A DNA stretch of 21,054 bases, taken from Bacteroidota bacterium. GTDB lineage: Bacteria > Bacteroidota > Bacteroidia > Chitinophagales > Chitinophagaceae. Below are positions 1-7,183 of this stretch, piece after piece. The stretch covers positions 1-21,054 of the forward strand of contig JAEVZP010000141.1 of the NCBI GenBank assembly GCA_023392185.1. Reading direction: 5' to 3'. Made by a program: the position numbers and the translations under genes. Under the pieces are notes generated by a model, which saw only the letters and a list, made by a program, of their open reading frames with translations, had not been told where the DNA came from and searched no databases. Every line of letters begins with the position of its first letter. Position 1 is the stretch's first letter.

Positions 1-1
1 C

Positions 2-274
2 CCGAAGTGGAACGAAAAGCTACAGGCATTTTTCGGGACTTATGCCGATGCCTTGGAAGGACAGGAATACCTCAGCTCCGACGAAGCCGGCTCTCATTTT
101 GCACAACTGCTCGCCGAAGCCGGTGTGAAGAAAGGCGAAGCCATGCTGCCCTTGCGCGTGATGCTGGTGGGCGGCAAATTTGGACCCGATCTGTTTTTCA
201 TCCTGTCGCACATTGGCGGCAAAGAAGCAGCGGCCCGCATCCGGCGGGTGCTGGACTTGCTCCTGGCTTCCTAA
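2..274 (+). CDS. gltX: Glutamyl-tRNA synthetase, C-terminal fragment (5' end outside window)
   Basis: The reading frame is open from base 2 and stops at 272-274, giving the last 90 residues of a longer protein. The residues LPLRVMLVGGKFGPDLFFIL, followed by IGGKEAAARIRRVL, match the end of the anticodon-binding domain of class I glutamyl-tRNA synthetases (the pattern lRval.g...Gp.lf.il..lGke...Ri). The enzyme charges tRNA-Glu with glutamate in the cytoplasm. The catalytic HIGH and KMSKS motifs would lie upstream and cannot be checked here. The gene ends in a strong terminator, so it is probably not cotranscribed with the transhydrogenase genes. A GlnRS-type or other class I synthetase tail is less likely. 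Discriminating GluRS would need the missing N-terminus. Confidence 0.8.
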   Translation, partial: PKWNEKLQAFFGTYADALEGQEYLSSDEAGSHFAQLLAEAGVKKGEAMLPLRVMLVGGKFGPDLFFILSHIGGKEAAARIRRVLDLLLAS

Positions 275-303
275 AGCCCTGTAAACGCAACACCTGCTTT
301 ACG

Positions 304-355
304 ACCCGTTTTTTCCGGAAAATCAGCTTTGGTTTTCCGGAAAAAACGGGTTTTT
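304..355 (+). terminator. Strong intrinsic terminator after gltX
   Basis: A perfect 19-bp inverted repeat (arms 304-322 and 333-351, loop of 10) is followed by a T-run at 351-355. Each arm contains the palindrome TTTCCGGAAA, so this one hairpin holds two copies of the window's over-represented motif. It lies 30 bases after the gltX stop codon and faces the right way to end that transcript. Confidence 0.85.
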
Positions 356-453
356 CCATGGCTGTGAGGCCGGGTGGTTTTCGCCGGGTGGTTTTGGATT
401 TTAAAGGCCGGCACTTTTTCTTAACAAATTTTACCGGGTTCGAATCTTCCGGC

Positions 454-484
454 TTTGACAGGCCAAATACGTTTTCTATCTTTC
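454..484 (+). promoter_or_regulatory. Bacteroidetes-type promoter of pntAA
   Basis: TTTG at 454-457 and TATCTTTC at 477-484 are separated by 19 bases. This matches the Bacteroidetes primary sigma consensus TTTG-N19-TAnnTTTG with one mismatch, in the last base. The ATG of pntAA follows 15 bases later, which implies a very short leader. Confidence 0.5.
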
Positions 485-499
485 GCAAAACACTACTCT

Positions 500-1633
500 A
501 TGACTGTAGGCTTGCTGAAAGAAGTTTGGCCGGAAACCCGCGTTTCGCTGACGCCGGAAGTAGTTGCAGCCCTTTCTAAAAAAGGCGTTGCCGTATGGGT
601 CGAGCCGGGAGCCGGCCACAGCGCTTTTGCAGAAGATGCGGCCTACGAAGCCGCCGGCGCACACCTTCATCCGCGCGCCGTCTTGATGCAGAACGCCGAT
701 GTAGTGCTGGCTATCCATCCGCCTGCCGAATATCTCGACGGGATTTCCGGAAAACCGGGGCAGGTGCTGATAGGCCAATACAATGCGCTGGCCCACCCAC
801 AGCAAGCCGCCCGGTGGGCCGCGTCGGGCGCCACGGTTTTCTCCCTCGACCTGTTGCCCCGCACCACCCGCGCGCAAGCTATGGACGTCCTTTCTTCTCA
901 GGCCAATATTGCCGGTTACAAAGCGGTGCTGCTGGCGGCCAATGCCTACAGCCGCTACATGCCCATGTTTATGACTGCTGCCGGCTCGGTGCCGCCCGCC
1001 AAGGTGCTGATCCTGGGCGCGGGCGTAGCCGGTCTTCAGGCCATTGCCACTGCCCGGCGACTGGGCGCAGTGGTCGAGGCTTTTGATACGCGTCCGGCCG
1101 TAAAAGAAGAAGTTGGCAGCCTCGGGGCAAAGTTCATTGAGGTGGAAGGCGCGGCTGATGCCTCGGCCGCTGGCGGCTATGCGGTAGAACAGTCGGAAGA
1201 ATTTAAAGCCCGGCAGGCAGCACAGATTGCCGCCCACGTCCGTAAAAGCGATATCGTGATTACGACGGCGCAAATTCCCGGAAAACCAGCGCCGCTGCTC
1301 ATCCCTCTGGAAGTACTGGAGACGATGCGGCCCGGCTCGGTGGTCGTGGACCTGGCGGCGGCTTCGGGCGGCAACTGTGCGCTTTCCCGCCCCGATGAAA
1401 CGGTGGTGCACCGGGGCATTACCATCTTCGGCCCGACCAACCTGCCGGCCACTACACCCGCCGATGCCAGCAAGCTCTACGGCAAAAACGTTTCCAACTT
1501 CCTGCAACTGCTGCTTTCCAAAGAAGGTTCTTTACAACTGCCTTTTGAAGATGAACTGGTCAACGGTGCCTGTCTGACCCACAACGGACAGGTGCATCAT
1601 CCCCGGGTGGCCGGACTGCTGGCCGAGCCTTAG
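500..1633 (+). CDS. pntAA: NAD(P) transhydrogenase subunit alpha part 1 (NAD(H)-binding domain I)
   Basis: This 377-residue soluble subunit binds NAD(H) and passes hydride to NADP(H) held by PntB. Together with PntAB and PntB it forms the proton-translocating transhydrogenase, which makes NADPH at the expense of the proton gradient. Visible hallmarks are the N-terminal KEVWPETRVSLTP, the loop RAQAMDVLSSQANIAGYKAV (124-143), the Rossmann turn GAGVAG (173-178), DTRPAVKEEVGSLGAKF (196-212), and TTAQIPGKPAPLL (255-267). I chose the ATG at 500 because the protein then begins MTVGLLKE as in the family. An in-frame TTG at 455 would add 15 residues without homology and overlap the promoter. The length fits the split Rhodospirillum/Thermus type rather than the fused E. 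coli PntA. One TTCCGGAA site lies inside the gene at 745-752. Confidence 0.95.
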   Translation: MTVGLLKEVWPETRVSLTPEVVAALSKKGVAVWVEPGAGHSAFAEDAAYEAAGAHLHPRAVLMQNADVVLAIHPPAEYLDGISGKPGQVLIGQYNALAHPQQAARWAASGATVFSLDLLPRTTRAQAMDVLSSQANIAGYKAVLLAANAYSRYMPMFMTAAGSVPPAKVLILGAGVAGLQAIATARRLGAVVEAFDTRPAVKEEVGSLGAKFIEVEGAADASAAGGYAVEQSEEFKARQAAQIAAHVRKSDIVITTAQIPGKPAPLLIPLEVLETMRPGSVVVDLAAASGGNCALSRPDETVVHRGITIFGPTNLPATTPADASKLYGKNVSNFLQLLLSKEGSLQLPFEDELVNGACLTHNGQVHHPRVAGLLAEP

Positions 1634-1790
1634 CACGCTCTGCCCCTGGACAAGGAAGCCGTCTGCACCCTCTCCCCGGCAGACAGCCCAGAACCAAGGG
1701 TCTCCCGCATATCGTTCCTGCTTTCCACCCATTTCTTTTCCCACATTTTCCTCTTTTCCTTTTTCCCACACCCCTTTAAACGAGCTTTTT
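1634..1790 (+). other. Pyrimidine-rich spacer between pntAA and pntAB
   Basis: The 157-base gap lacks an open frame or a convincing terminator. Its second half (about 1715-1775) is almost entirely pyrimidine on the + strand, with repeated cttttcc/ttttccc words. The three pnt genes are probably cotranscribed, so this would be an untranslated part of the message. Its role is unknown. Confidence 0.4.
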
Positions 1791-2126
1791 ATGGAAAACC
1801 TTTCTGTCTTTTTCCTGCAGCATCAGCAACTGATCACCATTGTGATTCTTTCTGTTTTTCTCGGCATTGAGGTGATCAGCCGGGTGCCGAGCGTGCTCCA
1901 CACTCCGCTGATGAGCGGCGCAAATGCCATTCATGGCGTGGTTGTCATCGGTGCCATCATTGTTATGGGTACGGCCCCCGCAGACGACTACCTGGCCCTT
2001 ACACTAGGCTTTCTGGCAGTGGTGCTCGGCACGCTCAACGTGGTAGGCGGCTTTGTAGTCACCGACCGGATGCTGGAGATGTTTGGAGATAAAAAAGCTC
2101 ACAAAGAAACGCAAAAGCCCTCCTGA
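1791..2126 (+). CDS. pntAB: NAD(P) transhydrogenase subunit alpha part 2 (membrane domain)
   Basis: This small integral membrane subunit of 111 residues contributes to the proton channel (domain II) of the transhydrogenase. Three hydrophobic segments are visible, at about 15-30, 45-61 and 66-90. The family signature SRVPSVLHTPLMSGANAIHG covers residues 30-49. Three membrane helices agree with the split alpha2 subunit of Thermus; the fused E. coli alpha has one more. The protein ends in a short charged tail (DKKAHKETQKPS). It lies between pntAA and pntB on the same strand, with gaps of 157 and 123 bases. No separate promoter is evident, so one transcript is likely. Confidence 0.95.
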   Translation: MENLSVFFLQHQQLITIVILSVFLGIEVISRVPSVLHTPLMSGANAIHGVVVIGAIIVMGTAPADDYLALTLGFLAVVLGTLNVVGGFVVTDRMLEMFGDKKAHKETQKPS

Positions 2127-2249
2127 GCGCTTGCGTAGTTGGCGATGGCATCAAAAGTGGCTACACAGGACAATCCCATACAAGAATTTGGCCCCGGAGC
2201 GGTGCGGCGCCTCACCTGCTCTCAGAAAATCTAAACCGGAAATCTATCC

Positions 2250-3665
2250 ATGAACCCCTTCGTCCGTTTTCTCAACGAACAAAGCCTGCTTTTGTTCTGC
2301 TATCTGATTGGCTCGATCGCCTTTATCCTGGGCCTCAAGATGCTGTCGCGGCCCGGCAGTGCACGGAAGGGTAATCTGGCGGCGGCGGGTGGTATGGCGC
2401 TGGCCATTGGGGCTACCATCTTTCTGTATCGTTCTCCGCAAACGATCGAGCACCTGCACAACAAGGGCCTGATTTTCGCCGGTCTGCTCGTGGGCGGTGT
2501 GCTGGGTACGGGCATGGCCCGGCGCGTACAGATGACGGCCATGCCGGAAATGGTGAGCCTGTTTAACGGCACCGGTGGTGCCTGCGCCATGCTCATTTCG
2601 ATTGTGGAATTTCACGACGACCCAAACGCTTCGGGCGGCAAGCTGCTGATTATTCTTCTGGGAATGATTATCGGGACCGTGTCGGCCACGGGCTCGGCAG
2701 TGGCCTGGGGCAAGCTGGCCGGTAAGGTCAAAGACCGCACCGTTCCGGCAGGACAGGCGCTGAATTTTGTCTTGCTCGGCGGCATGGCAGCGCTGACGAT
2801 CTGGATGTTGACCGGCGGCCCGGCAGCGGCGTTTTGGGCTATTCTGGCACTGTCGGCAATTTATGGCGTGCTGTTCGTTTTGCCGATCGGCGGCGCCGAT
2901 ATGCCGGTAGTCATCTCACTGCTGAACTCTTTTACCGGAGTGGCTGCGGCCTTTGGCGGTTTTCTCTACGACAACCCGGTGATGCTTACGGGTGGTATCC
3001 TCGTGGGCTCAGCCGGAACGATTCTGACCATCCTGATGTGCAAGGCGATGAACCGCTCGCTCAAAAACGTATTGCTGGGCTCTTTTAGTGGCGGCGCGGT
3101 GGCTTCCGGAAATGGCCCGGCCAAGGAAGCGGGGCACTACAAGGAGGTTTCGCTTACGGATGCAGCTACGCTGATGGCTTATGCAGGCAAAGTGCTCATC
3201 GTGCCCGGCTACGGACTGGCAGTCGCCCAGGCGCAGCACGCCTGTCACGAGCTGGAAAAACTGCTCGAAGCGCGTGGCGTAGAGGTGGTCTATGGCATTC
3301 ACCCGGTAGCGGGCCGGATGCCCGGCCACATGAACGTACTGCTCGCCGAAGCCGACGTGCCGTATGAAAAGCTTTTGGAGATGGAAGATGCCAACGCGGG
3401 TATGACCACCACTTCGGTAGCGCTGATTCTGGGCGCCAACGACGTGGTGAATCCGGCGGCACAGGAAGATCCGGCCTCGCCGATCTATGGCATGCCGATT
3501 CTGGAGGTAGAAAAAGCCCGGCACGTGATCGTCAATAAGCGCAGCATGAAACCCGGCTATGCCGGCATTGAAAACGATCTTTTCTTTAAGCCTAAGACCA
3601 GCATGCTTTTCGGCGATGCCAAAAAGGTGTTGCAGGAGCTGGCCGCTGCGCTGAAGGAAGTATAG
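2250..3665 (+). CDS. pntB: NAD(P) transhydrogenase subunit beta
   Basis: This 471-residue protein combines the remaining membrane helices of the proton channel (residues 1-280) with the cytoplasmic NADP(H)-binding domain III (about 300-471). Domain III hallmarks are complete: GYGLAVAQAQ (320-329), HPVAGRMPGHMNVLLAEA (351-368), GANDVVNPAA (395-404), SPIYGMPIL (410-418) and KRSMKPGYAGIENDLFF (430-446). In the membrane part, MPEMVSLFNGTGGA (98-111) and the GGADMPVVISLLNSFTGVAAA region are typical of PntB. The start ATG gives the usual N-terminus and length. With pntAA and pntAB it makes a complete enzyme, so the cell can link its NADPH pool to proton-motive force. One TTCCGGAA site lies at 3104-3111. 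Confidence 0.97.
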   Translation: MNPFVRFLNEQSLLLFCYLIGSIAFILGLKMLSRPGSARKGNLAAAGGMALAIGATIFLYRSPQTIEHLHNKGLIFAGLLVGGVLGTGMARRVQMTAMPEMVSLFNGTGGACAMLISIVEFHDDPNASGGKLLIILLGMIIGTVSATGSAVAWGKLAGKVKDRTVPAGQALNFVLLGGMAALTIWMLTGGPAAAFWAILALSAIYGVLFVLPIGGADMPVVISLLNSFTGVAAAFGGFLYDNPVMLTGGILVGSAGTILTILMCKAMNRSLKNVLLGSFSGGAVASGNGPAKEAGHYKEVSLTDAATLMAYAGKVLIVPGYGLAVAQAQHACHELEKLLEARGVEVVYGIHPVAGRMPGHMNVLLAEADVPYEKLLEMEDANAGMTTTSVALILGANDVVNPAAQEDPASPIYGMPILEVEKARHVIVNKRSMKPGYAGIENDLFFKPKTSMLFGDAKKVLQELAAALKEV

Positions 3666-3684
3666 GCAAGGCAAAACCTTCTCT

Positions 3685-3718
3685 GCCCCGGACTTCTTCC
3701 TGTAGAACACGTCCGGGC
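3685..3718. terminator. Weak hairpin between convergent pntB and GH5 gene
   Basis: A stem of about 7 bp (CCCGGAC at 3687-3693 with GTCCGGG at 3711-3717) encloses a 17-base loop, in the 58-base gap between the convergent pntB and glycosidase genes. There is no T-run on either strand, so it is only a candidate for transcript-end formation. Confidence 0.25.
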
Positions 3719-3723
3719 GCGGC

Positions 3724-4782
3724 TTAGTCTTTGTTTTTCCGGAAATAATCTTCCAGGAGCTGCATGCGATCGGTGTGCTCCACCGGCGGCGAATCGACGC
3801 CACGGGCGTCGCCGTATTCGACGCTCCAGCCGCCCCACTCGCGCCAGGCGTGGTAGGCCCAGCTCCAGCCCCATTCTTCAAAAAGGGCCATGCAGTCGCG
3901 CAGATACCGGTAGGCGCTGCCGTCGGGCGCCCAGCGCACGGCGCTGAATTCGCCGGCGTATATCTCCGCGCCATGCCGGAGTTGCCAGTCCCGCACCGGT
4001 TGCATCCAGGCGCGCAGGGCAGCTGAATCCCAGTATTTTCCGGAAATGGTTCCGGGATACCAAAGCGTGTCTTTGTTGATAATGCCCTGATGCGTAAACG
4101 CGATCGGATCGTAGATGTGAAAGCTGTACACCACGTTGGGAATATCCGCCGGCAGTGGCCGGAGTTGGAGCAATCCCGGAACGCCCCCGGCCGGGGCGCC
4201 TTCTACCACAATCGTGTGGGCCGGATCGAGCGCCCGGATGGCACGGGCGGTTACGGTTGCCAGGGCATGCCAGTTGAGCACCGCAGGTGCAAGGGGCCCA
4301 TCTACCGGTTCGTTGGCCAGGTCGTAGGCCCAAAGGGCCGGGGCGCGCCGGAAAGTGATGGCGATTTCTTCCCAGATGCGGATAAACTCGCGCTGCCAGC
4401 GGGGCTCGCTGAAGATCCGGTGTTGCAGCAGACCACCATTTTGATACACAGCGCCGCCGGGCAGGGTGTGCAGGTCGAGGGCCACGCGCAGGCCCAGCGA
4501 ATCGCACAGGGGCAAAAGGCGGCGCACCTGCAGCAGGGCCGGCCGCAGCCATTTCCGGTAGCTTTCGGGCGTGGCCGTATCGGCAGGCGATTGCGGAAAC
4601 CCACCCCAGGTGAGTTGCCAGCGCACGTGATTGGCACCGAGCGCCGCCAGTTCGCGCAGATCTTGCGGCGTTGCCCAGGTCGGGATCATCGCACCGCGCA
4701 GGCGGGCAGGTGAAGATTGGCCGCGGGCGGGCAGGCTCTGCAAGGCCAGGAGCAGCGAGCAGAGGAAAGTAAAAGTTTTCAA
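3724..4782 (-). CDS. Secreted glycoside hydrolase family 5 (cellulase-like)
   Basis: The 352-residue protein has a signal peptide (about 1-21, ending ARG-Q) followed by a GH5-type (beta/alpha)8 barrel. Expected catalytic residues are present: Asn157-Glu158 in WAYDLANEPV (acid/base) and Glu278 in IYAGEFS (nucleophile). Other family marks are the His-Ile-Tyr motif at 222-224, VALDLHTLPGG at 100-110 and the C-terminal WAYHAWREWGGW at 308-319. It should cleave beta-linked glucan or mannan, but the substrate cannot be told from sequence. The start is a TTG at 4782; no ATG precedes the signal peptide in frame, and the next internal ATG would remove it. There is no cellulose-binding or sorting domain, so it is probably periplasmic. 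It is divergent from the tRNA operon and convergent with pntB. Two TTCCGGAA sites (3737, 4038) lie within it. Confidence 0.85.
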   Translation of the reverse strand: MKTFTFLCSLLLALQSLPARGQSSPARLRGAMIPTWATPQDLRELAALGANHVRWQLTWGGFPQSPADTATPESYRKWLRPALLQVRRLLPLCDSLGLRVALDLHTLPGGAVYQNGGLLQHRIFSEPRWQREFIRIWEEIAITFRRAPALWAYDLANEPVDGPLAPAVLNWHALATVTARAIRALDPAHTIVVEGAPAGGVPGLLQLRPLPADIPNVVYSFHIYDPIAFTHQGIINKDTLWYPGTISGKYWDSAALRAWMQPVRDWQLRHGAEIYAGEFSAVRWAPDGSAYRYLRDCMALFEEWGWSWAYHAWREWGGWSVEYGDARGVDSPPVEHTDRMQLLEDYFRKNKD

Positions 4783-4825
4783 AGCAATCTTTTTACAAAG
4801 AAAATTCCGGCAACGGATAAAAAAA

Positions 4826-4856
4826 TTTGCACCAGAAAAATTCTGCCTTACATTTG
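4826..4856 (+). promoter_or_regulatory. Bacteroidetes-type promoter of the tRNA operon
   Basis: TTTG at 4826-4829, 19 bases, then TACATTTG at 4849-4856: a full match to TTTG-N19-TAnnTTTG. It lies 55 bases before tRNA-Thr(TGT), in an AT-rich stretch, as expected for a strong stable-RNA promoter. Confidence 0.65.
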
Positions 4857-4911
4857 CCCTCCCGAAACCGAAAGGAGCCGGAAAAAGTTCTTTTTTTCTC
4901 TTGATAATTAA

Positions 4912-4984
4912 GCCGCTTTAGCTCAGCTGGTAGAGCAACTGATTTGTAATCAGTAGGTCGCTGGTTCGATTCCGGCAAGCGGCT
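4912..4984 (+). tRNA. tRNA-Thr (anticodon TGT)
   Basis: A complete cloverleaf of 73 bases. The acceptor stem GCCGCTT pairs with AAGCGGC and the discriminator base is T. The D arm is GCTCAGCTGGTAGAGC. The anticodon stem ACTGA/TCAGT encloses loop TTTGTAA, giving anticodon TGT (reads ACA). The T arm GCTGG-TTCGATT-CCGGC has one G-T pair. CCA is not encoded. It is the first of four tRNAs upstream of tuf. Confidence 0.95.
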
Positions 4985-5057
4985 CTTTTTGGAGAGACCA
5001 AAGATTTGAGCCAAAAGACACTAAAGAATCCGTTCTTTCTTTCGTCTTTTATCTTTC

Positions 5058-5065
5058 TACTTTTG
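5058..5065 (+). promoter_or_regulatory. Possible internal promoter (-7 element) before tRNA-Tyr
   Basis: TACTTTTG fits the -7 consensus TAnnTTTG and lies 16 bases before tRNA-Tyr, in a T-rich spacer. No clear TTTG is seen at the right distance upstream, so an internal promoter is only possible. Confidence 0.25.
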
Positions 5066-5081
5066 TCTTACAGAAAAAACC

Positions 5082-5164
<83 letters not shown>

Positions 5165-5189
5165 CACACCAGAGCATGTTTTATGTTTC

Positions 5190-5226
5190 ATGTGTTATGT
5201 TTCATAACCCGTGAAACATGACACAT
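5190..5226 (+). repeat. Inverted repeat in the tRNA-Tyr/tRNA-Gly spacer
   Basis: Arms 5190-5204 and 5212-5226 pair over 15 positions (14 Watson-Crick and one G-U in RNA) around loop TAACCCG. The flanks hold further copies of the same words: CATGACACAT occurs at 5217-5226 and 5231-5240. The transcript would carry a strong hairpin between the two tRNAs, possibly a processing signal. Degeneration of a short mobile palindrome is equally possible. Confidence 0.6.
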
Positions 5227-5245
5227 AAAACATGACACATGACAA

Positions 5246-5318
5246 GCGGGAGTAGCTCAGCTGGTAGAGCGTCAGCCTTCCAAGCTGAATGTCGCGGGTT
5301 CGAATCTCGTCTCCCGCT
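5246..5318 (+). tRNA. tRNA-Gly (anticodon TCC)
   Basis: A 73-base cloverleaf. The acceptor stem GCGGGAG pairs with CTCCCGC and the discriminator base is T. The D arm is GCTCAGCTGGTAGAGC. The anticodon stem TCAGC/GCTGA encloses loop CTTCCAA, giving TCC (reads GGA). The T arm has loop TTCGAAT. It is third in the cluster; CCA is not encoded. Confidence 0.95.
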
Positions 5319-5344
5319 CACAAAACGGTCTCTTTGTGAGTCTT

Positions 5345-5416
<72 letters not shown>

Positions 5417-5426
5417 CCAGTTTTTC

Positions 5427-5456
5427 AAAAGCCATCCGCCTGCGGGTGGCTTTTTT
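5427..5456 (+). terminator. Terminator between the tRNA cluster and tuf
   Basis: A stem of 12 bp (arms 5427-5438 and 5443-5454, one G-U pair) with loop CCTG ends in six T's at 5451-5456. It is a classic intrinsic terminator and separates the tRNA transcript from tuf. Confidence 0.8.
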
Positions 5457-5532
5457 CGTTGAAAGGGCTGCTGGTTCCGGAATCTTTCTCAAAAAATTGT
5501 AGAAAAATAATCTTTCAGGCGGTGTGGGAAGT

Positions 5533-5562
5533 TTTGTAGAAATCAAAAATTCCTTACTTTTG
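5533..5562 (+). promoter_or_regulatory. Bacteroidetes-type promoter of tuf
   Basis: TTTG at 5533-5536, 18 bases, then TACTTTTG at 5555-5562, a full -7 match. It leaves a leader of about 45 bases that is A-rich before the ATG at 5614, typical of highly expressed Bacteroidetes genes that lack a Shine-Dalgarno site. Confidence 0.6.
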
Positions 5563-5613
5563 CAGCCGCAAGTTTAAAAACTGTTTAACCCTTTTATTTA
5601 ATCCAAACAAACA

Positions 5614-6801
<1,188 letters not shown>

Positions 6802-6819
6802 GAAGTCCTTACTCCAAAC

Positions 6820-6855
6820 AAAAAAGCCTCCTGAAGTTTTCGGGAGGCTTTTTTA
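6820..6855 (+). terminator. Terminator after tuf
   Basis: A stem of about 10 bp plus flanking A/T pairs (GCCTCCTGAA at 6826-6835 with TTCGGGAGGC at 6839-6848) is preceded by A's and followed by a T-run (6849-6854). It begins 19 bases after the tuf stop codon and could work in both directions. Confidence 0.85.
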
Positions 6856-7092
6856 TGGCTTTTAATGCCGCTTTGCGCCAAAGGCGAAGACAAAGAAGCC
6901 GTCGCATTCTCTTCATGATACCGTTTTCAGATAGCGGGCATTCTATCCAAGGCCGGCCTATAGCAGCACACGTTTCAAAACTGTTTAAAAAAAGTAGCGG
7001 GCAATAACCTTTTTACCAGCGGAGCCGTTGGGAAAAACTTTTTCCTAAACCACTGGGCACGAAGCGCTTCCATTACCGCTGCGCCCTCCCTG
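6856..7092. other. Non-coding interval between convergent tuf and S46 peptidase gene
   Basis: Between the two terminators I see no credible gene, tRNA or promoter. Short frames here lack coding character. Confidence 0.5.
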
Positions 7093-7134
7093 AAACAAAA
7101 AATATCCCGGAAACCAGGGAGGATTTCCGGGATA
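7093..7134 (-). terminator. Terminator of the S46 peptidase gene
   Basis: A perfect 11-bp inverted repeat, TATCCCGGAAA (7103-7113) and TTTCCGGGATA (7124-7134), with a 10-base loop. Read on the minus strand it is followed by TTTTTTGTTT, so it ends the peptidase transcript 50 bases after its stop. The arms resemble the palindrome TTTCCGGAAA with one extra C/G. Confidence 0.75.
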
Positions 7135-7183
7135 CAAATAAAAGGGGACGCAGACAGGCGGCCTGAAAACCGAGGCGAAAGTT

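Noticed and set aside
476..1507. Long minus-strand open frame opposite pntAA
   Set aside because: It is fully antisense to a clear PntAA and has no family resemblance; GC-rich codon bias keeps it open.
3009..3974. Minus-strand frame spanning the ends of pntB and the GH5 gene
   Set aside because: It overlaps two real genes in the wrong frame and crosses the intergenic hairpin.
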